DNA of 64,000 nucleotides from Streptomyces sp. CB00455 (GCF_001905445.1 NZ_LIVQ01000001.1:682001-746000), one strand, 5' to 3'. Numbered from the stretch's first letter, positions 1 through 9,304 are shown. Notes: generated by a model from the sequence alone, not told the origin. Translations and numbers: made by a program.

Positions 1-2
1 GC

Positions 3-752
3 AACCGGGGCGCGCTGCGCAAGCGCAGGCGCAGCCGCAGCCGCCGCCGGGTGATCGGCGGCGCGGTGCTCGCGGCGTGCGTCGCGGGCGGCGGCCTGGT
101 GTACCTCGGCACGCTCCCCGGTTCGGGGACCACGGAGGCGGGCGACGCCGCGACCCCCGCTCCCCCGGCCGCCCTGTCGGCGACGGAGGCCCCCCTGGCC
201 TCGCAGTCTGCTTCGCCCTCCGCTTCCGCGTCCCCGTCGGCGTCGGCGTCGGCGTCTCCCTCGGCCTCCGCTTCCGCCTCGCCGAGCGCCTCCGCGAGCC
301 CGACCCCGGCGCCGAGCCGCAGCAGCGCCCCGTCCCCGCGGCCGTCCGCCCCGGCGCCGGCTCCCGCTCCGCCGGGGGTGGCGGGGCAGGTCGTGGCCCT
401 GGTCAACTCCGAGCGGGCGGCGGCCGGCTGCGGCCCGCTGAAGGAGGACCCGCAGCTGCGTGCGGCGGCGCAGGGGCACTCCGACGACATGGCGAAGCGG
501 GACTTCTTCTCGCACACCAACCCGGACGGCGCGGATCCCGGCAAGCGGACGACCGCCGCCGGGTACCGCTGGTCGACGTACGGGGAGAACATCGCGAGGG
601 GCCAGCAGACCGCGCAGTCCGTCATGGACTCCTGGATGAAGAGCCCGGGACACCGCGCCAACATACTCAACTGCTCGTTCAAGGACATAGGTGTCGGCAT
701 CCACCAGGGTGCGGGCGGCCCGTGGTGGACCCAGAACTTCGGCGCCCGCTGA
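3..752 (+). CDS. Membrane-anchored/secreted CAP (SCP/PR1, YkwD-like) domain protein, 5' partial
   Basis: The frame is open to the window edge and a GTG at 51 is preceded in frame by a run of Arg/Lys codons (RKRRRSRSRRR), so the true start is probably upstream and the visible part is a cytoplasmic basic tail, one membrane segment (VIGGAVLAACVAGGGLVYL), then a Ser/Ala/Pro low-complexity linker (about residues 58-125). The C-terminal about 120 residues are a CAP domain: VNSERAAAGCGPL, GHSDDMA, FFSHTNPDG, YGENIARG and the closing MDSWMKSPGHRANIL motif, with the conserved His and Glu positions kept. CAP proteins of bacteria are extracytoplasmic with mostly unknown substrates. The Ser-Ala linker is typical of streptomycete surface proteins that span the wall. 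Confidence 0.88.
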   Translation, partial: NRGALRKRRRSRSRRRVIGGAVLAACVAGGGLVYLGTLPGSGTTEAGDAATPAPPAALSATEAPLASQSASPSASASPSASASASPSASASASPSASASPTPAPSRSSAPSPRPSAPAPAPAPPGVAGQVVALVNSERAAAGCGPLKEDPQLRAAAQGHSDDMAKRDFFSHTNPDGADPGKRTTAAGYRWSTYGENIARGQQTAQSVMDSWMKSPGHRANILNCSFKDIGVGIHQGAGGPWWTQNFGAR

Positions 753-917
753 CCTGGGCGCACTTCCGGACGGGCCGGCGGGGCGGTGTCCCGCAACGCC
801 GGCCCGGGCGCCGGACACCGGCGGTCTCCCGGAGGGCGGGCGCCGCGCCCTGAGACCCGGTGAACCTTTCCCGGTCACAGCACTGGCATCAGGCTTCCCG
901 GTGGCGCCCCGAACTCC

Positions 918-1230
918 CCCACCCCGGCGAGATCACCGTGCGGATGCCGGCCGCCACCACGACCGGCTACGCGGACTACGTCCGGGGCCCGCAGTTCATC
1001 GCCGCGCTGTACGAGGATCCGTTCCGGCAGTGGACGGCGCAGGAACGCGTGCGGATCTCGGTGTCCAAGCCCCTCGTGAGGCCGCCGGGTTCGGGCTTCG
1101 CCCACTCGCACGCGAACTGGGTGCCGATCGCGACGGCCGCCACCCAGGGCAAGGGCGGCACCGTCCAGAACACCGGCACGGAGGTCCTCGGCGCCCCGCC
1201 GACCACCTGGGCCCGGAGAAGGAATTCACG
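918..1230 (+). pseudogene. Remnant of a serine hydrolase (class C beta-lactamase / D,D-peptidase family)
   Basis: A stretch in the frame starting near 860 reads GEITVRMPAATTTGYADYV, then WTAQERVRISVSKPLV, PPGSGFAHSHANWVPI. This matches the order of family landmarks downstream of the active-site SxxK helix: ITVRxLLxHTSG-ADYV, the FxxWTPQELV helix, PLxxPPGxxF and the YSNxNYxLLG motif (here HSHANW). The SxxK region before it and the KTG/HTG end after it are absent, and the frame runs into unrelated GC-rich sequence. The family call is mine by pattern only. It is best read as a decayed internal fragment about 100 codons long between the CAP gene and the helicase. Confidence 0.5.
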
Positions 1231-1559
1231 CCGGCCGGGTAGGCCGTCCCACCCGGATCACCGGACCGTCGCCTGCCCGCGCGCCAAGTCCCGCGCCCCG
1301 CGGATGCCCCGCGTGCCTCCCATGCCCCGCGTGCCCCCGGCCCCGGCGGCCCGACCCTGTGCCCGCGGCGCTGTGCCCGCGACCCTGCGCTTCCCGCTTC
1401 CCGCCACCTGCCGGCCCCCGCCCGCCCGCCACGTACGGGAGCGGCGCCGCGCTCAAGGGCGGGTCGAGACGCCGCCCCGGATGTCCTCCCGCGGATCACA
1501 ATGGGGGCAGGATGGGGACTGGAGACAAAACGGCTGATCACGGCGGTGAGGTGACGCGC
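1231..1559. other. Intergenic stretch without a recognisable gene
   Basis: About 330 bases between the serine-hydrolase remnant and the helicase start. It contains proline/arginine-biased GC-rich sequence with near repeats of tgccccgcgtgcc around 1300-1340. No coding pattern in any frame looks like a protein family. The helicase promoter should lie here, but I see no convincing -35/-10 pair. Confidence 0.5.
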
Positions 1560-3983
1560 ATGGCCAGGCGGATCCTGCGGCCGCATCAGCGCGAGGCCGT
1601 CGACGCGGTGGTGCGTGCACTACAGCTGCCCGCCCACGGACGGGTGCCCGCGACCGGGCTCCGCACCCAGGTGATCATGGCCACTGGTTCGGGCAAGACC
1701 CTCGTCGCCGTCCGCTCCGCCGAAGAGCTGCGGGCCCGCCGGGTGCTGGTGCTGGTTCCCTCCCTGGACCTGCTGGTGCAGACGGTCACGACCTGGCGGG
1801 AGGGCGGCCGCACCGGCCCGGCCCTGGCCGTCTGCTCGCTGCGCGAGCAGGACGCCGGGGTGCCCACCACCACCGATCCGGCCGTACTGGCCGACCGCGG
1901 CGGCCCGTCGGTGGAGCGGATCACCGTCTTCGCCACGTACGCCTCGCTGGGCATGGGCACCCTGGAACGTGCCCACCGCGCCGGACTGCCGGGCTGGGAC
2001 CTGGTCGTCGTCGACGAGGCGCACCGGACGTCAGGGCGGATCGGCAAGCCCTGGGCGGTGGTGCACGACAACGCGCGGATCCCCGCCTCCCGCCGGCTCT
2101 ACCTGACGGCCACGCCGCGCGTCTGGCAGGACGGCGAGGAGCGACCCGGCGCGGACGGCGGACCGCACCGCCGCGGCGCACTGCTGGCCTCCATGGAGGA
2201 CGATCCGACGGGGCCGTTCGGGGCGCGCTGCCACACGCTGTCGCTGTCCGAGGCCATCGACCGCGGGATCTGCGCCCCGTACCGGGTGGTGTGCGTGGAC
2301 GTCACCGATCCGGATTTCCGGGCGGCCGTGCTCCTCGGCCGGGAGGGGCGCTCGGACGCGGTGCGCGGGGCCCGCCTCGCGGCCCTGCAGACGGCCCTGG
2401 TCAAAGCCGCCGCGCACGAGGGGTTTAGGCGGACCCTGGTGTTCCACCACCGGACCCGGGAGGCCGAGGCCTTCGCGGCCGGCCTGCCGGCGGTGGCGAC
2501 CCGGCTGCGGCTCGGCAGCCGCAGTCCCCGGCCGGCCTACCCCCGTACGGTCTGGGCGGACTGGCTGTCGGGGCAGCACACGGCCGCGCACCGGCGCCGG
2601 GTGCTGGGCGCGTTCGCGGACGCCCGGATGGCGGACGCGGCCTTCCTCGGCAGTGTCAGGGTGCTGGGCGAGGGCGTGGACACCAGGGAGTGCGATTCCG
2701 TCTACTGGGCCGACGTACGGGGGTCCATGCCCGATCTGGTCCAGGCGGTCGGGCGGGCGCTGCGGATCCGGCCGGGCGAGGGCAAGGTCGCCTCGCTGGT
2801 GGTGCCGGTGCTGCTCGGACCGGACGAGACTCCGCAGACGATGCTCACCTCGCGGGCGTACGGGGACCTCGCGCGGCTGCTGGAGGCCCTGCGGGCGCAC
2901 GACTCCCGCCTGGTGGAGGCCCTGGCCCAGCCGCAGGCGCAAAGCCGGACGCCCGCCCCGGCGGCGGCCCCGGGAGGCGGAGCCGCGGCGCAGGCGCTGC
3001 TGCGCTTCTCCACGCCCCGGGACCCGGCGCTGCTGGCCGCCTTCGTCCGGCTCCGCGTCCTGCACCCGGAGCACGAACACTGGCGGCGCGGGATCGAGGC
3101 CGCCCGGATCTACGCGGCCACGGCCGGCGACCTCAAGGTGCCGTTCGGCTTCCGGGTGCCGGCGGGCGAGGGGGCGTGGCCGCCCGCGCTGGCCCGGTTC
3201 CCGCTCGGCCAGTGGATCGCGGACGCGCGCCGGACGTACCGCCGGGGCGCGCTCGGCCGGGAGCGGGTGGCGCTGCTCGAGGAACTGGGCATGGTGTGGA
3301 GCCACTTCGGCGTGGCCTTCGAGGAGGGACTCGCCTCGGCCCGCGCGTGGGCGGCGGAACACGGCCATCTGCTGCCGCCGGTGGAGGCCACCTGGCGCGG
3401 CGCGCCGGTGGGGGTGTGGGTCAAGAACCAGCGGGCCGCGGCCCGCCGTGAGGGGCCGGGCGCGCTGTCGGCGGAGCGGCGCGAGGCGCTCGAGGCCATC
3501 GATCCGTCCTGGTGTCCCGCCTGGGAGATCTCCTGGCAGCGCGCCTTCCATCTGACCCGGGTCCATCTGGACGCGGGCGGCCGGCTGCCGCTCGCCCCCG
3601 GGGAGGTGCTGGTCCAGGGCGAGGACCTGGGCGGATGGGTCCGCCACCAGCAGGTGAACTGGGAGCGGCTCTCGTGGGCTCAGCGCTGGCTGCTGGAGCA
3701 CACGCTGGGACTGGCCCCGGCGGCTGCGGCGCAGCGTCCGCCGCCGCGCCGCAGCCATGCCGAAGCCTGGGCGGCGCACCTGGAGGCGGCCCGGCAGTTC
3801 CGCGACCGGGAGGGCCACCTGCGGGTGCCGCGTGCGCAGGTGGAGCGCGTCGGGGACCGGGAGGTGCGCCTGGGCGCCTGGATCGCCAACCAGCGCTCGC
3901 GCGCGGCCTCCCTCGCCCCCGAGCGGGTCGAGGCGCTGACCGCCCTGGGCATGCGCTGGCCGGCGGGGCGGGAGCGCCCTTAG
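1560..3983 (+). CDS. DEAD/DEAH-box superfamily 2 helicase with four C-terminal Helicase-Associated (HA) repeats
   Basis: An 807-residue ATPase. RecA-1: Walker A MATGSGKT (about residues 40-48), VVVDEAHR (DEAH motif II, about 150), YLTATPR (motif III). RecA-2: RTLVFHHRT, GEGVDTRECDSV and QAVGRALR (motifs V-VI). After a Pro/Ala linker come four copies of the roughly 65-residue HA domain, each with a G-x-W-(I/V) core: LGQWIADAR, VGVWVKNQR, LGGWVRHQQ and LGAWIANQR, each followed by an Arg/Glu helix and a (L)GMxW end. The ATG at 1560 is chosen because ggtgag lies just upstream; GTG 1551 and ATG 1512 are also in frame. HA domains are thought to bind nucleic acid; the cellular role of these helicases is not established. 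Its stop overlaps the convergent decarboxylase stop by 3 nt. Confidence 0.88.
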   Translation: MARRILRPHQREAVDAVVRALQLPAHGRVPATGLRTQVIMATGSGKTLVAVRSAEELRARRVLVLVPSLDLLVQTVTTWREGGRTGPALAVCSLREQDAGVPTTTDPAVLADRGGPSVERITVFATYASLGMGTLERAHRAGLPGWDLVVVDEAHRTSGRIGKPWAVVHDNARIPASRRLYLTATPRVWQDGEERPGADGGPHRRGALLASMEDDPTGPFGARCHTLSLSEAIDRGICAPYRVVCVDVTDPDFRAAVLLGREGRSDAVRGARLAALQTALVKAAAHEGFRRTLVFHHRTREAEAFAAGLPAVATRLRLGSRSPRPAYPRTVWADWLSGQHTAAHRRRVLGAFADARMADAAFLGSVRVLGEGVDTRECDSVYWADVRGSMPDLVQAVGRALRIRPGEGKVASLVVPVLLGPDETPQTMLTSRAYGDLARLLEALRAHDSRLVEALAQPQAQSRTPAPAAAPGGGAAAQALLRFSTPRDPALLAAFVRLRVLHPEHEHWRRGIEAARIYAATAGDLKVPFGFRVPAGEGAWPPALARFPLGQWIADARRTYRRGALGRERVALLEELGMVWSHFGVAFEEGLASARAWAAEHGHLLPPVEATWRGAPVGVWVKNQRAAARREGPGALSAERREALEAIDPSWCPAWEISWQRAFHLTRVHLDAGGRLPLAPGEVLVQGEDLGGWVRHQQVNWERLSWAQRWLLEHTLGLAPAAAAQRPPPRRSHAEAWAAHLEAARQFRDREGHLRVPRAQVERVGDREVRLGAWIANQRSRAASLAPERVEALTALGMRWPAGRERP

Positions 3984-5371
3984 TGGTGGAAGCCGGATCG
4001 GGGTTCGGTCGCGGGCGCGGGCTGCGGTGTGGCCCGGAGGTGTTCCAGGGCGCGGCGCATGTCGGCGACGAGCAGGGCGATCTGGTCGCGGGTGACGCCG
4101 TGCCGGATCAGGACGCGTTGGATGACCGTGTCGCCGCGGGCGGGGGGCAGCGGGTACGAGGGCACCTGCCAGCCGCGCATCCGCAGCCGGTCGGAGAGGT
4201 CGTAGAGGGTGAAGCCCGCTCCGGCCGGGTCGTCGAGCGTGTAGGAGACGGCGGGGAGCGCGCCGCGGCCGTCGTAGAGGAGGGTGAAGGGGCCCATGGC
4301 GGCGATCTCGGAGGCCAGGTACTGGGCGGTGTCGGCGCACGCCTGCTGCACGCGGCGGTAGCCGCCCCGGCCCAGGCGCAGGAACAGGTAGTACTGGGCG
4401 ACGACTTCGCCGCCCGGGCGGGAGAAGTTGAGGGCGAAGGTCGGCATGTCGCCGCCCAGGTAGTCCACGTCGAAGACGAGGTCCGCGGGCAGCAGGTCGG
4501 CGGTGCGCCAGACGATCCAGCCGACGCCCAGGGGCGCCAGGCCGTACTTGTGGCCGGAGGTGTTGACGGAGGCGACTCGGGGCAGCCGGAAGTCCCACAC
4601 CACGTCGGGGTGGAGGAAGGGTGCGACGAATCCGCCGCTCGCGCCGTCCACGTGGATGGGGATGTCCCAGCCGTGTTCGGCCTGGATCCGGTCGAGCTCG
4701 GCGGCGATCGCGGCGACGGGTTCGTAGTCGCAGGTGTAGGTGACGCCGAGGATGGCGACGACGCCGATGGTGTTCTCGTCGACGTACTCGGCGAGCTGGT
4801 GGGGCAGCAGGCCGGTGGCGCCGGGTTCCAGGGGGATCTGGCGCAGTTCGACGTCGAAGTAGCGGGCGAACTTGTCCCAGCAGATCTGGACCGGTCCGCA
4901 CACCAGGTTGGGGCGGTCCACGGGGAGGCCCGCGGCGCGGCGGCGGGTGCGCCAGCGCCATTTGAGGGCGAGTCCGCCGAGCATGGCGGCCTCGCTGGAA
5001 CCGGTGGTGGAGCAGCCGGTCGCGGTGGCTTCGGCGGGGGCGTTCCACAGGTCGGCCAGGATGTTGACGCAGCGGGCCTCGATCTCGGCGGTCTGCGGGT
5101 ACTCGTCCTTGTCGATCATGTTCTTGTCGAGGCAGTCGTTCATCAGGCGGTGGACGCCGTCGTCGGACCAGGTGGTGCAGAAGGTGGCCAGGTTCTGCGC
5201 GGCGTTCCCGTCCAACAGGAGTTCGTTGCGGATGAGTTCGTAGACGACCTCGGTGGGCGAGTGGTCGTCGGGAATCCGGTATTTGGGGAGGATCTCGCCG
5301 CTCAGGGCGGATGCGAACACGTCCGTGTCGGGATCGGTCCCGCCGGCGTCCTTGGTCGTGTGGAGAGCCAT
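3980..5371 (-). CDS. gad: Glutamate decarboxylase (PLP-dependent, group II)
   Basis: 463 residues, the usual length. It converts L-glutamate to GABA and CO2 in the cytoplasm, consuming a proton. Landmarks: TGSSEAAMLGG (PLP phosphate region), HVDGASGGFVAPF (the Asp that contacts the pyridine nitrogen) and NTSGHKYG, in which the Lys forms the Schiff base. C-terminal RMRGWQVPSYPLP is also typical of bacterial GAD. The gene stands alone: no GABA antiporter or GABA transaminase is adjacent, so in this place it may serve acid tolerance or GABA-shunt supply. Start ATG at 5371; the region upstream is AT-richer than its surroundings and is shared with the divergent melC1 gene. Confidence 0.95.
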   Translation of the reverse strand: MALHTTKDAGGTDPDTDVFASALSGEILPKYRIPDDHSPTEVVYELIRNELLLDGNAAQNLATFCTTWSDDGVHRLMNDCLDKNMIDKDEYPQTAEIEARCVNILADLWNAPAEATATGCSTTGSSEAAMLGGLALKWRWRTRRRAAGLPVDRPNLVCGPVQICWDKFARYFDVELRQIPLEPGATGLLPHQLAEYVDENTIGVVAILGVTYTCDYEPVAAIAAELDRIQAEHGWDIPIHVDGASGGFVAPFLHPDVVWDFRLPRVASVNTSGHKYGLAPLGVGWIVWRTADLLPADLVFDVDYLGGDMPTFALNFSRPGGEVVAQYYLFLRLGRGGYRRVQQACADTAQYLASEIAAMGPFTLLYDGRGALPAVSYTLDDPAGAGFTLYDLSDRLRMRGWQVPSYPLPPARGDTVIQRVLIRHGVTRDQIALLVADMRRALEHLRATPQPAPATEPRSGFHH

Positions 5372-5528
5372 ATCGGGACTATAGGTGACTAACTCTCATA
5401 TCACCCTCAAATGGCCACCTGCGCGGCCGCTCCGCCGCGCACCTTCCGGCCTTCTCTGCGGGTGTGACCCCTCCCATAGGGGTTCATGTCGGCCGTAGAA
5501 ATTACCGTCAAGTAGGGTTACCCGCGTA

Positions 5529-5573
5529 GATCTTCCCGTCCGGGGCGCTGAGGCCGATCCGGACGGGAAGATC
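5529..5573. promoter_or_regulatory. Long perfect inverted repeat between the gad and melC1 promoters
   Basis: gatcttcccgtccgg (5529-5543) is repeated as its exact reverse complement at 5559-5573 around a 15-base loop. No gene ends here: the flanking genes diverge from 5371 and 5657. So it is not a simple gene terminator. It could be an insulator hairpin, an attenuator in a long melC leader, or a large operator. Confidence 0.6.
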
Positions 5574-5656
5574 ATCCAACTTGTTCTATTGGCAACTTAT
5601 CCGTTGATGTCCGGATACAGAGCAGGCGTCCCCGCGGCCCTGATAGCTCTTCCGCC

Positions 5657-6061
5657 ATGAACACGATCACCCGTCGGCAGGCTTTGGGTACCACTGCCGG
5701 TGCACTCACCGTCCTCGGTCTCACCGCCGCCGCCACCACCACAAGCGCGAGCGCCTCCCCCACCCCCGCCACCCCACCCTCCGGTGCGGACCGGGTCGAG
5801 GAGGTCTACCAGGGCCGCCGCATCCAGATCACCCCGGGCTCGGGCGGCGGCCACCACGGCGGCCACCACTCCCCCGGGCTGCCGACCGTCCGCATAGACG
5901 GGCAAGAACTGCACGTGATGCGCAACGCCGACGGCAGCTGGATCAGCGTCGTCAACCACTACGAGACGTTTTCGGACCCCGCCTCGCTGGCCCGCGCCGC
6001 CGTGCGCGAGCTCCAGGGCGCCACCCTCGCGCCCTTCGCCCCGATGGGAGGCGCGGCATGA
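5657..6061 (+). CDS. melC1: Tyrosinase copper chaperone / secretion cofactor MelC1
   Basis: 134 residues. Twin-arginine signal TRRQALG followed by a hydrophobic stretch and Ala-rich cleavage zone; then the MelC1 core [12 protein letters not shown], a His cluster [22 protein letters not shown] and the C-terminal [15 protein letters not shown]. In this family the caddie protein delivers copper to apo-tyrosinase and carries it through the Tat pathway, since tyrosinase has no signal of its own. The stop overlaps the melC2 start (atga, 6058-6061), so the two are translationally coupled. A second, more diverged copy lies at 24293-24664. Confidence 0.95.
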   Translation: MNTITRRQALGTTAGALTVLGLTAAATTTSASASPTPATPPSGADRVEEVYQGRRIQITPGSGGGHHGGHHSPGLPTVRIDGQELHVMRNADGSWISVVNHYETFSDPASLARAAVRELQGATLAPFAPMGGAA

Positions 6062-6903
6062 CCGTCCGCAAGAACCAGGCCACGCTGACCGCCGAGGAGA
6101 AGCGCGCCTTCACCGCGGCCCTGCTGGAGCTCAAGCGCAACGGCACCTACGACCGCTTCGTGACCACCCACAACGGTTTCATCATGAGCGACACCGACTC
6201 CGGTGACCGGGTCGGCCACCGCTCCCCCTCCTTCCTGCCCTGGCACCGGCGCTTCCTGCTGGAGTTCGAGGCGGCGCTGCAGAAAGTGGACGCGAAGGTC
6301 ACGCTCCCGTACTGGGACTGGACGGCCGACCGCACCTCCCGCTCCTCCCTCTGGGCCGCCGACTTCCTCGGCGGCACCGGCCGCGCCCGCGACGGACAGG
6401 TGATGGACGGGCCGTTCGCGTACGCCACGGGCAAGTGGGACATCACCGTGCGGGTGGACGGGCGCGCGTACCTGCGCCGGGCACTCGGGGCGGGCGTCGC
6501 CGAGCTGCCGACCAAGGCGGAGGTGGAGGCCGTACTCGCCATGCCCGTCTACGACACGGCTCCCTGGAACAGCTCCTCCAGCGGCTTCCGCAACAACCTG
6601 GAGGGCTGGCGCGGCGCCAACCTGCACAACCGGGTGCACGTCTGGGTCGGCGGCCAGATGGGCACCGGGGTCTCGCCCAACGACCCGGTGTTCTGGATGC
6701 ACCACGCCTTCGTGGACAAGCTGTGGGCCGACTGGCAGGCCCGCCACCCGCAGTCCACCTACCTGCCCGCCGCCGGCACGCCGAACGTGGTGGACCTGGC
6801 CGACACCATGCGGCCGTGGAACGACGTGACCCCGGCGGACATGCTGGAGCACCGCAAGTTCTACACCTTCGACACCGAGCCGTCCGCGGCGAGCCAGCGG
6901 TAG
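6058..6903 (+). CDS. melC2: Tyrosinase MelC2 (type 3 di-copper monooxygenase)
   Basis: 281 residues, the normal length for streptomycete tyrosinase. It oxidises monophenols and o-diphenols to quinones for melanin. CuA ligands: TTHNGF, the His of [14 protein letters not shown] and the second His in PWHRR; CuB ligands: NRVHVWVGG and the later His in FWMHHAFVD. No signal peptide, as expected with Tat hitch-hiking on MelC1. Its last 43 bases overlap the end of the convergent response-regulator gene, which is unusual and leaves no space for a terminator. Confidence 0.96.
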   Translation: MTVRKNQATLTAEEKRAFTAALLELKRNGTYDRFVTTHNGFIMSDTDSGDRVGHRSPSFLPWHRRFLLEFEAALQKVDAKVTLPYWDWTADRTSRSSLWAADFLGGTGRARDGQVMDGPFAYATGKWDITVRVDGRAYLRRALGAGVAELPTKAEVEAVLAMPVYDTAPWNSSSSGFRNNLEGWRGANLHNRVHVWVGGQMGTGVSPNDPVFWMHHAFVDKLWADWQARHPQSTYLPAAGTPNVVDLADTMRPWNDVTPADMLEHRKFYTFDTEPSAASQR

Positions 6904-7562
6904 TGCAGTTCGGGGCGGCCGACCTGGCCGTACCGGGGGGTGCGGTCCGCGCGGCCGGTGTCCACCAGGTGCTCCAGGTAACGGCGGGCGGTGATCCGGG
7001 AGATCCCGGCCGCCTCGGCCGCCCCCGCCGCCGTCAGCCCCGCGGCGGCCGCCCGCAACAGCGCGGCGACCCGGTCCAGGGTGGGCGCGCTCAGCCCCTT
7101 GGGGAGCTGCGCCGGGCGGGGCGCCCGCAGGGCGGCCATGGCGCGGTCCACGTCGTCCTGGCCGGCCGCCTCCCCCGCCGTGGCACGGAACTCGGCGTAG
7201 CGCAGGAGCCGTTCGCGCAGCGTCGGGAAGGCGAAGGGTTTGAGCACGTACTGGACCACGCCCAGTGAGACGCTCTCGCGGACCACGCCCAGGTCCCGCG
7301 CCGAGGTCACCACGATCACGTCGACGGGGTGGCCGGCGGCGCGCAGCCCGCGCGCGAAGCGCAGGCCCTGCCCGTCGGGCAGGGTGAGGTCGAGCAGGAG
7401 CAGGTCGGCCCCGGTCCGTTCCAGGGCCCGGGTGGCCTCGGCGATCGAGTGCACCGTGCCGACCGCGGTGAAACCGGGGACCCGGCCGACGTAGAGGGCG
7501 TGCGCGTCGGCGGCGACGGGATCGTCCTCGACGATCAGGACCCGCACCTCGGACGCGCTCAC
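6861..7562 (-). CDS. CitB/DcuR-type response regulator
   Basis: 233 residues. N-terminal receiver: VLIVEDDPVAADAH (acidic pair), LLLDLTLPDG (phospho-acceptor Asp), VIVVTSARD (Thr/Ser switch) and VLKPF (Lys). C-terminal helix-turn-helix: LRAAAAGLTAAGAAEAAGISRITARRYLEHLVDTGRA, ending with the [14 protein letters not shown] signature of the CitB family. The partner kinase gene is directly upstream with a 4-nt overlap. The adjacent divergent dicarboxylate symporter is the likely target. Confidence 0.93.
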   Translation of the reverse strand: MSASEVRVLIVEDDPVAADAHALYVGRVPGFTAVGTVHSIAEATRALERTGADLLLLDLTLPDGQGLRFARGLRAAGHPVDVIVVTSARDLGVVRESVSLGVVQYVLKPFAFPTLRERLLRYAEFRATAGEAAGQDDVDRAMAALRAPRPAQLPKGLSAPTLDRVAALLRAAAAGLTAAGAAEAAGISRITARRYLEHLVDTGRADRTPRYGQVGRPELHYRWLAADGSVSKV

Positions 7563-9199
7563 GGCCGCCGCTCCGCCGCGGTGGGCGTCCGCTCGGCCCC
7601 GGCCGGCGTCCGCTGCGCCCCCAGGGGCAGCCGTACGGTGAACTCGGCTCCCCCGCCGGGCGGCCGGAGCGCCTGCGCGCTGCCGCCGTGGCGGTGCGCC
7701 ACCTGCCGTACGAGGGCCAGCCCCAGGCCGCGGCCCTCGCCCTTGCCGGACCAGCCGCGCCGGAACACGTCCACGCCCTCGGGCAGGCCCGGGCCGTCGT
7801 CTGCCACGCGCAGGAGCAGCTCGTCCGCACCGGCGCGCACGGTGACCGAGATGCGGCCGCCGGGGATGCCGGTGAGCGCGTCCATGGCGTTGTCCACGAG
7901 ATTGCCGACCACGGTGACCAGGTCCCGGGCCGGCGGGGTCCCGGGACCGGCGTCGACGGCCGTGCTGTCGGGGGTCACGACCAGCTCCACCCCCCGCTCG
8001 TGCGCCTGGGCGGCCTTGCCCAGCAGCAGCGCCACCAGCACCGGCTCCCCCACGGCGGTGACCACCTCGTCCGTGAGGGCCTGGGCGAGTTCCAGTTCGG
8101 CGGTGGCGAACTCCACCGCCTCCTGCGCGCGGCCGAGCTCGATGAGGGAGACCACCGTGTGCAGCCGGTTCGCCGCCTCGTGGGCCTGCGACCGGAGGGC
8201 CTGGGTGAAACCGCGCTCGTGATCCAACTCCCCGGTCAGATCCTGTAGTTCGGTGTGGTCGCGCAGGGTGACCACGGTGCCGCGGCGGCCGCCGCCCGCG
8301 ACGGGCGAGCTGTTGACGACGAGGACGCGGTCACGGGTGAGGTGCACCTCGTCCACCCGCGACCGGTCGGCGAGAAGGGCCCCGGTGAGCGGCGCGGGCA
8401 GCCCCAGCTCCGCGACGCCCGTGCCCGTCGCCGCCTCCCGCAGGCCGAGCAGTTCGCGCCCGGCGTCGTTGATCAGGATGATCCTGCGCTGCCCGTCGAG
8501 CAGCAGCAGCCCTTCGCGCACGCCGTGCAGGGCCGCCTGGTGGTAGTCGTACATCCGGCTGAGCTCGGCCGCGTTCATGCCGTGGGTGTGGCGGCGCAGC
8601 CGGGCGTTGACGATGTAGGTGCCCGCGCCGCCGAGGGCGAGGGCGGCCGCCGCGACCCAGGCGAGCGCGGAAAGCTGTGCGGCGAGCCGGTCGCTGACGG
8701 CGCGGACGGTGATCCCGGCGCTGACCATGCCGATGACCCGGCTGCCGTCGGTCAGCGGGGTGACGGCGCGGATGGAGGGACCGAGGGTGCCGGTGTAGGT
8801 CTCGCTGAAGGTCTCGCCGCGCAGGGCGGGGGCCGTGTTGCCCAGGAAGGGCTCCCCGATCCGGCGCGGGTCGGGGTGGGTCCAGCGCCGGCCGGCCGGA
8901 TCCATGATCGTCACGAAGTCCACGCCCGAGTCGGCGCGGACCCGCTCGGCGTAGGGCTGGAGCGCGACGGAGGGATCGGCGCCGAGCGCCGCGCCGCGTA
9001 CCGCCTCCTGGACCGACGGGGAGTCGGCGACCGCGCGGGCCACGGCCCCGGCCTGGCGGCGGGCGGCGTCCTCGGCCTGGCCGCGCGCGGTGGCGTAGGC
9101 GAAGACGGCGCAGCCGGCGACGACCACGGTGACCAGCAGCACCTGCATGGCGAAGAGCTGGCCCGCGAGGCTGCGCGGCGGCCGGGGAAAGCGGAACAT
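7559..9199 (-). CDS. CitA/DcuS-type membrane sensor histidine kinase
   Basis: 546 residues from the ATG at 9199 (MFRFPRPPRS). Two membrane segments (about 15-38 and 170-195) flank an extracytoplasmic PASp-like sensor with FVTIMDPAGRRWTHPDP and IGEPFLGN, as in sensors of C4-dicarboxylates and citrate. A cytoplasmic PAS follows (GLLLLDGQRRIILINDAG), then the SpoB-like phospho-His helix (QAHEAANRLHTV) and an HATPase domain (VGNLVDNAMDAL, DDGPGLP, GRGLGLALVR). The frame stays open far upstream, but only this start gives a signal-anchor of normal form. Signal ligand is inferred from the neighbouring transporter. Confidence 0.93.
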   Translation of the reverse strand: MFRFPRPPRSLAGQLFAMQVLLVTVVVAGCAVFAYATARGQAEDAARRQAGAVARAVADSPSVQEAVRGAALGADPSVALQPYAERVRADSGVDFVTIMDPAGRRWTHPDPRRIGEPFLGNTAPALRGETFSETYTGTLGPSIRAVTPLTDGSRVIGMVSAGITVRAVSDRLAAQLSALAWVAAAALALGGAGTYIVNARLRRHTHGMNAAELSRMYDYHQAALHGVREGLLLLDGQRRIILINDAGRELLGLREAATGTGVAELGLPAPLTGALLADRSRVDEVHLTRDRVLVVNSSPVAGGGRRGTVVTLRDHTELQDLTGELDHERGFTQALRSQAHEAANRLHTVVSLIELGRAQEAVEFATAELELAQALTDEVVTAVGEPVLVALLLGKAAQAHERGVELVVTPDSTAVDAGPGTPPARDLVTVVGNLVDNAMDALTGIPGGRISVTVRAGADELLLRVADDGPGLPEGVDVFRRGWSGKGEGRGLGLALVRQVAHRHGGSAQALRPPGGGAEFTVRLPLGAQRTPAGAERTPTAAERRP

Positions 9200-9242
9200 G
9201 CCGCTCAGTCTGCACCCGGCCGTGAACTCAATGAACGCAAGG

Positions 9243-9256
9243 GTGACCGGGGTCAC
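9243..9256. promoter_or_regulatory. Palindrome in the citA-like / dctA-like intergenic region
   Basis: gtgaccggggtcac is a perfect inverted repeat (gtgacc-gg-ggtcac) midway between the divergent kinase (start 9199) and symporter (start 9305). Its position suits an operator for the response regulator; this is inference from position and symmetry only. Confidence 0.4.
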
Positions 9257-9304
9257 AGGCTCGGGTGATGGTCCTCCCGGGACGTATCCACCACAGGAGG
9301 CATC

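Noticed and set aside
2031..5048. A very long minus-strand open frame (about 1000 codons) over the helicase and glutamate decarboxylase
   Set aside because: It is antisense to clear genes and has the Arg/Pro/Gly composition of a high-GC shadow frame; no family motif.
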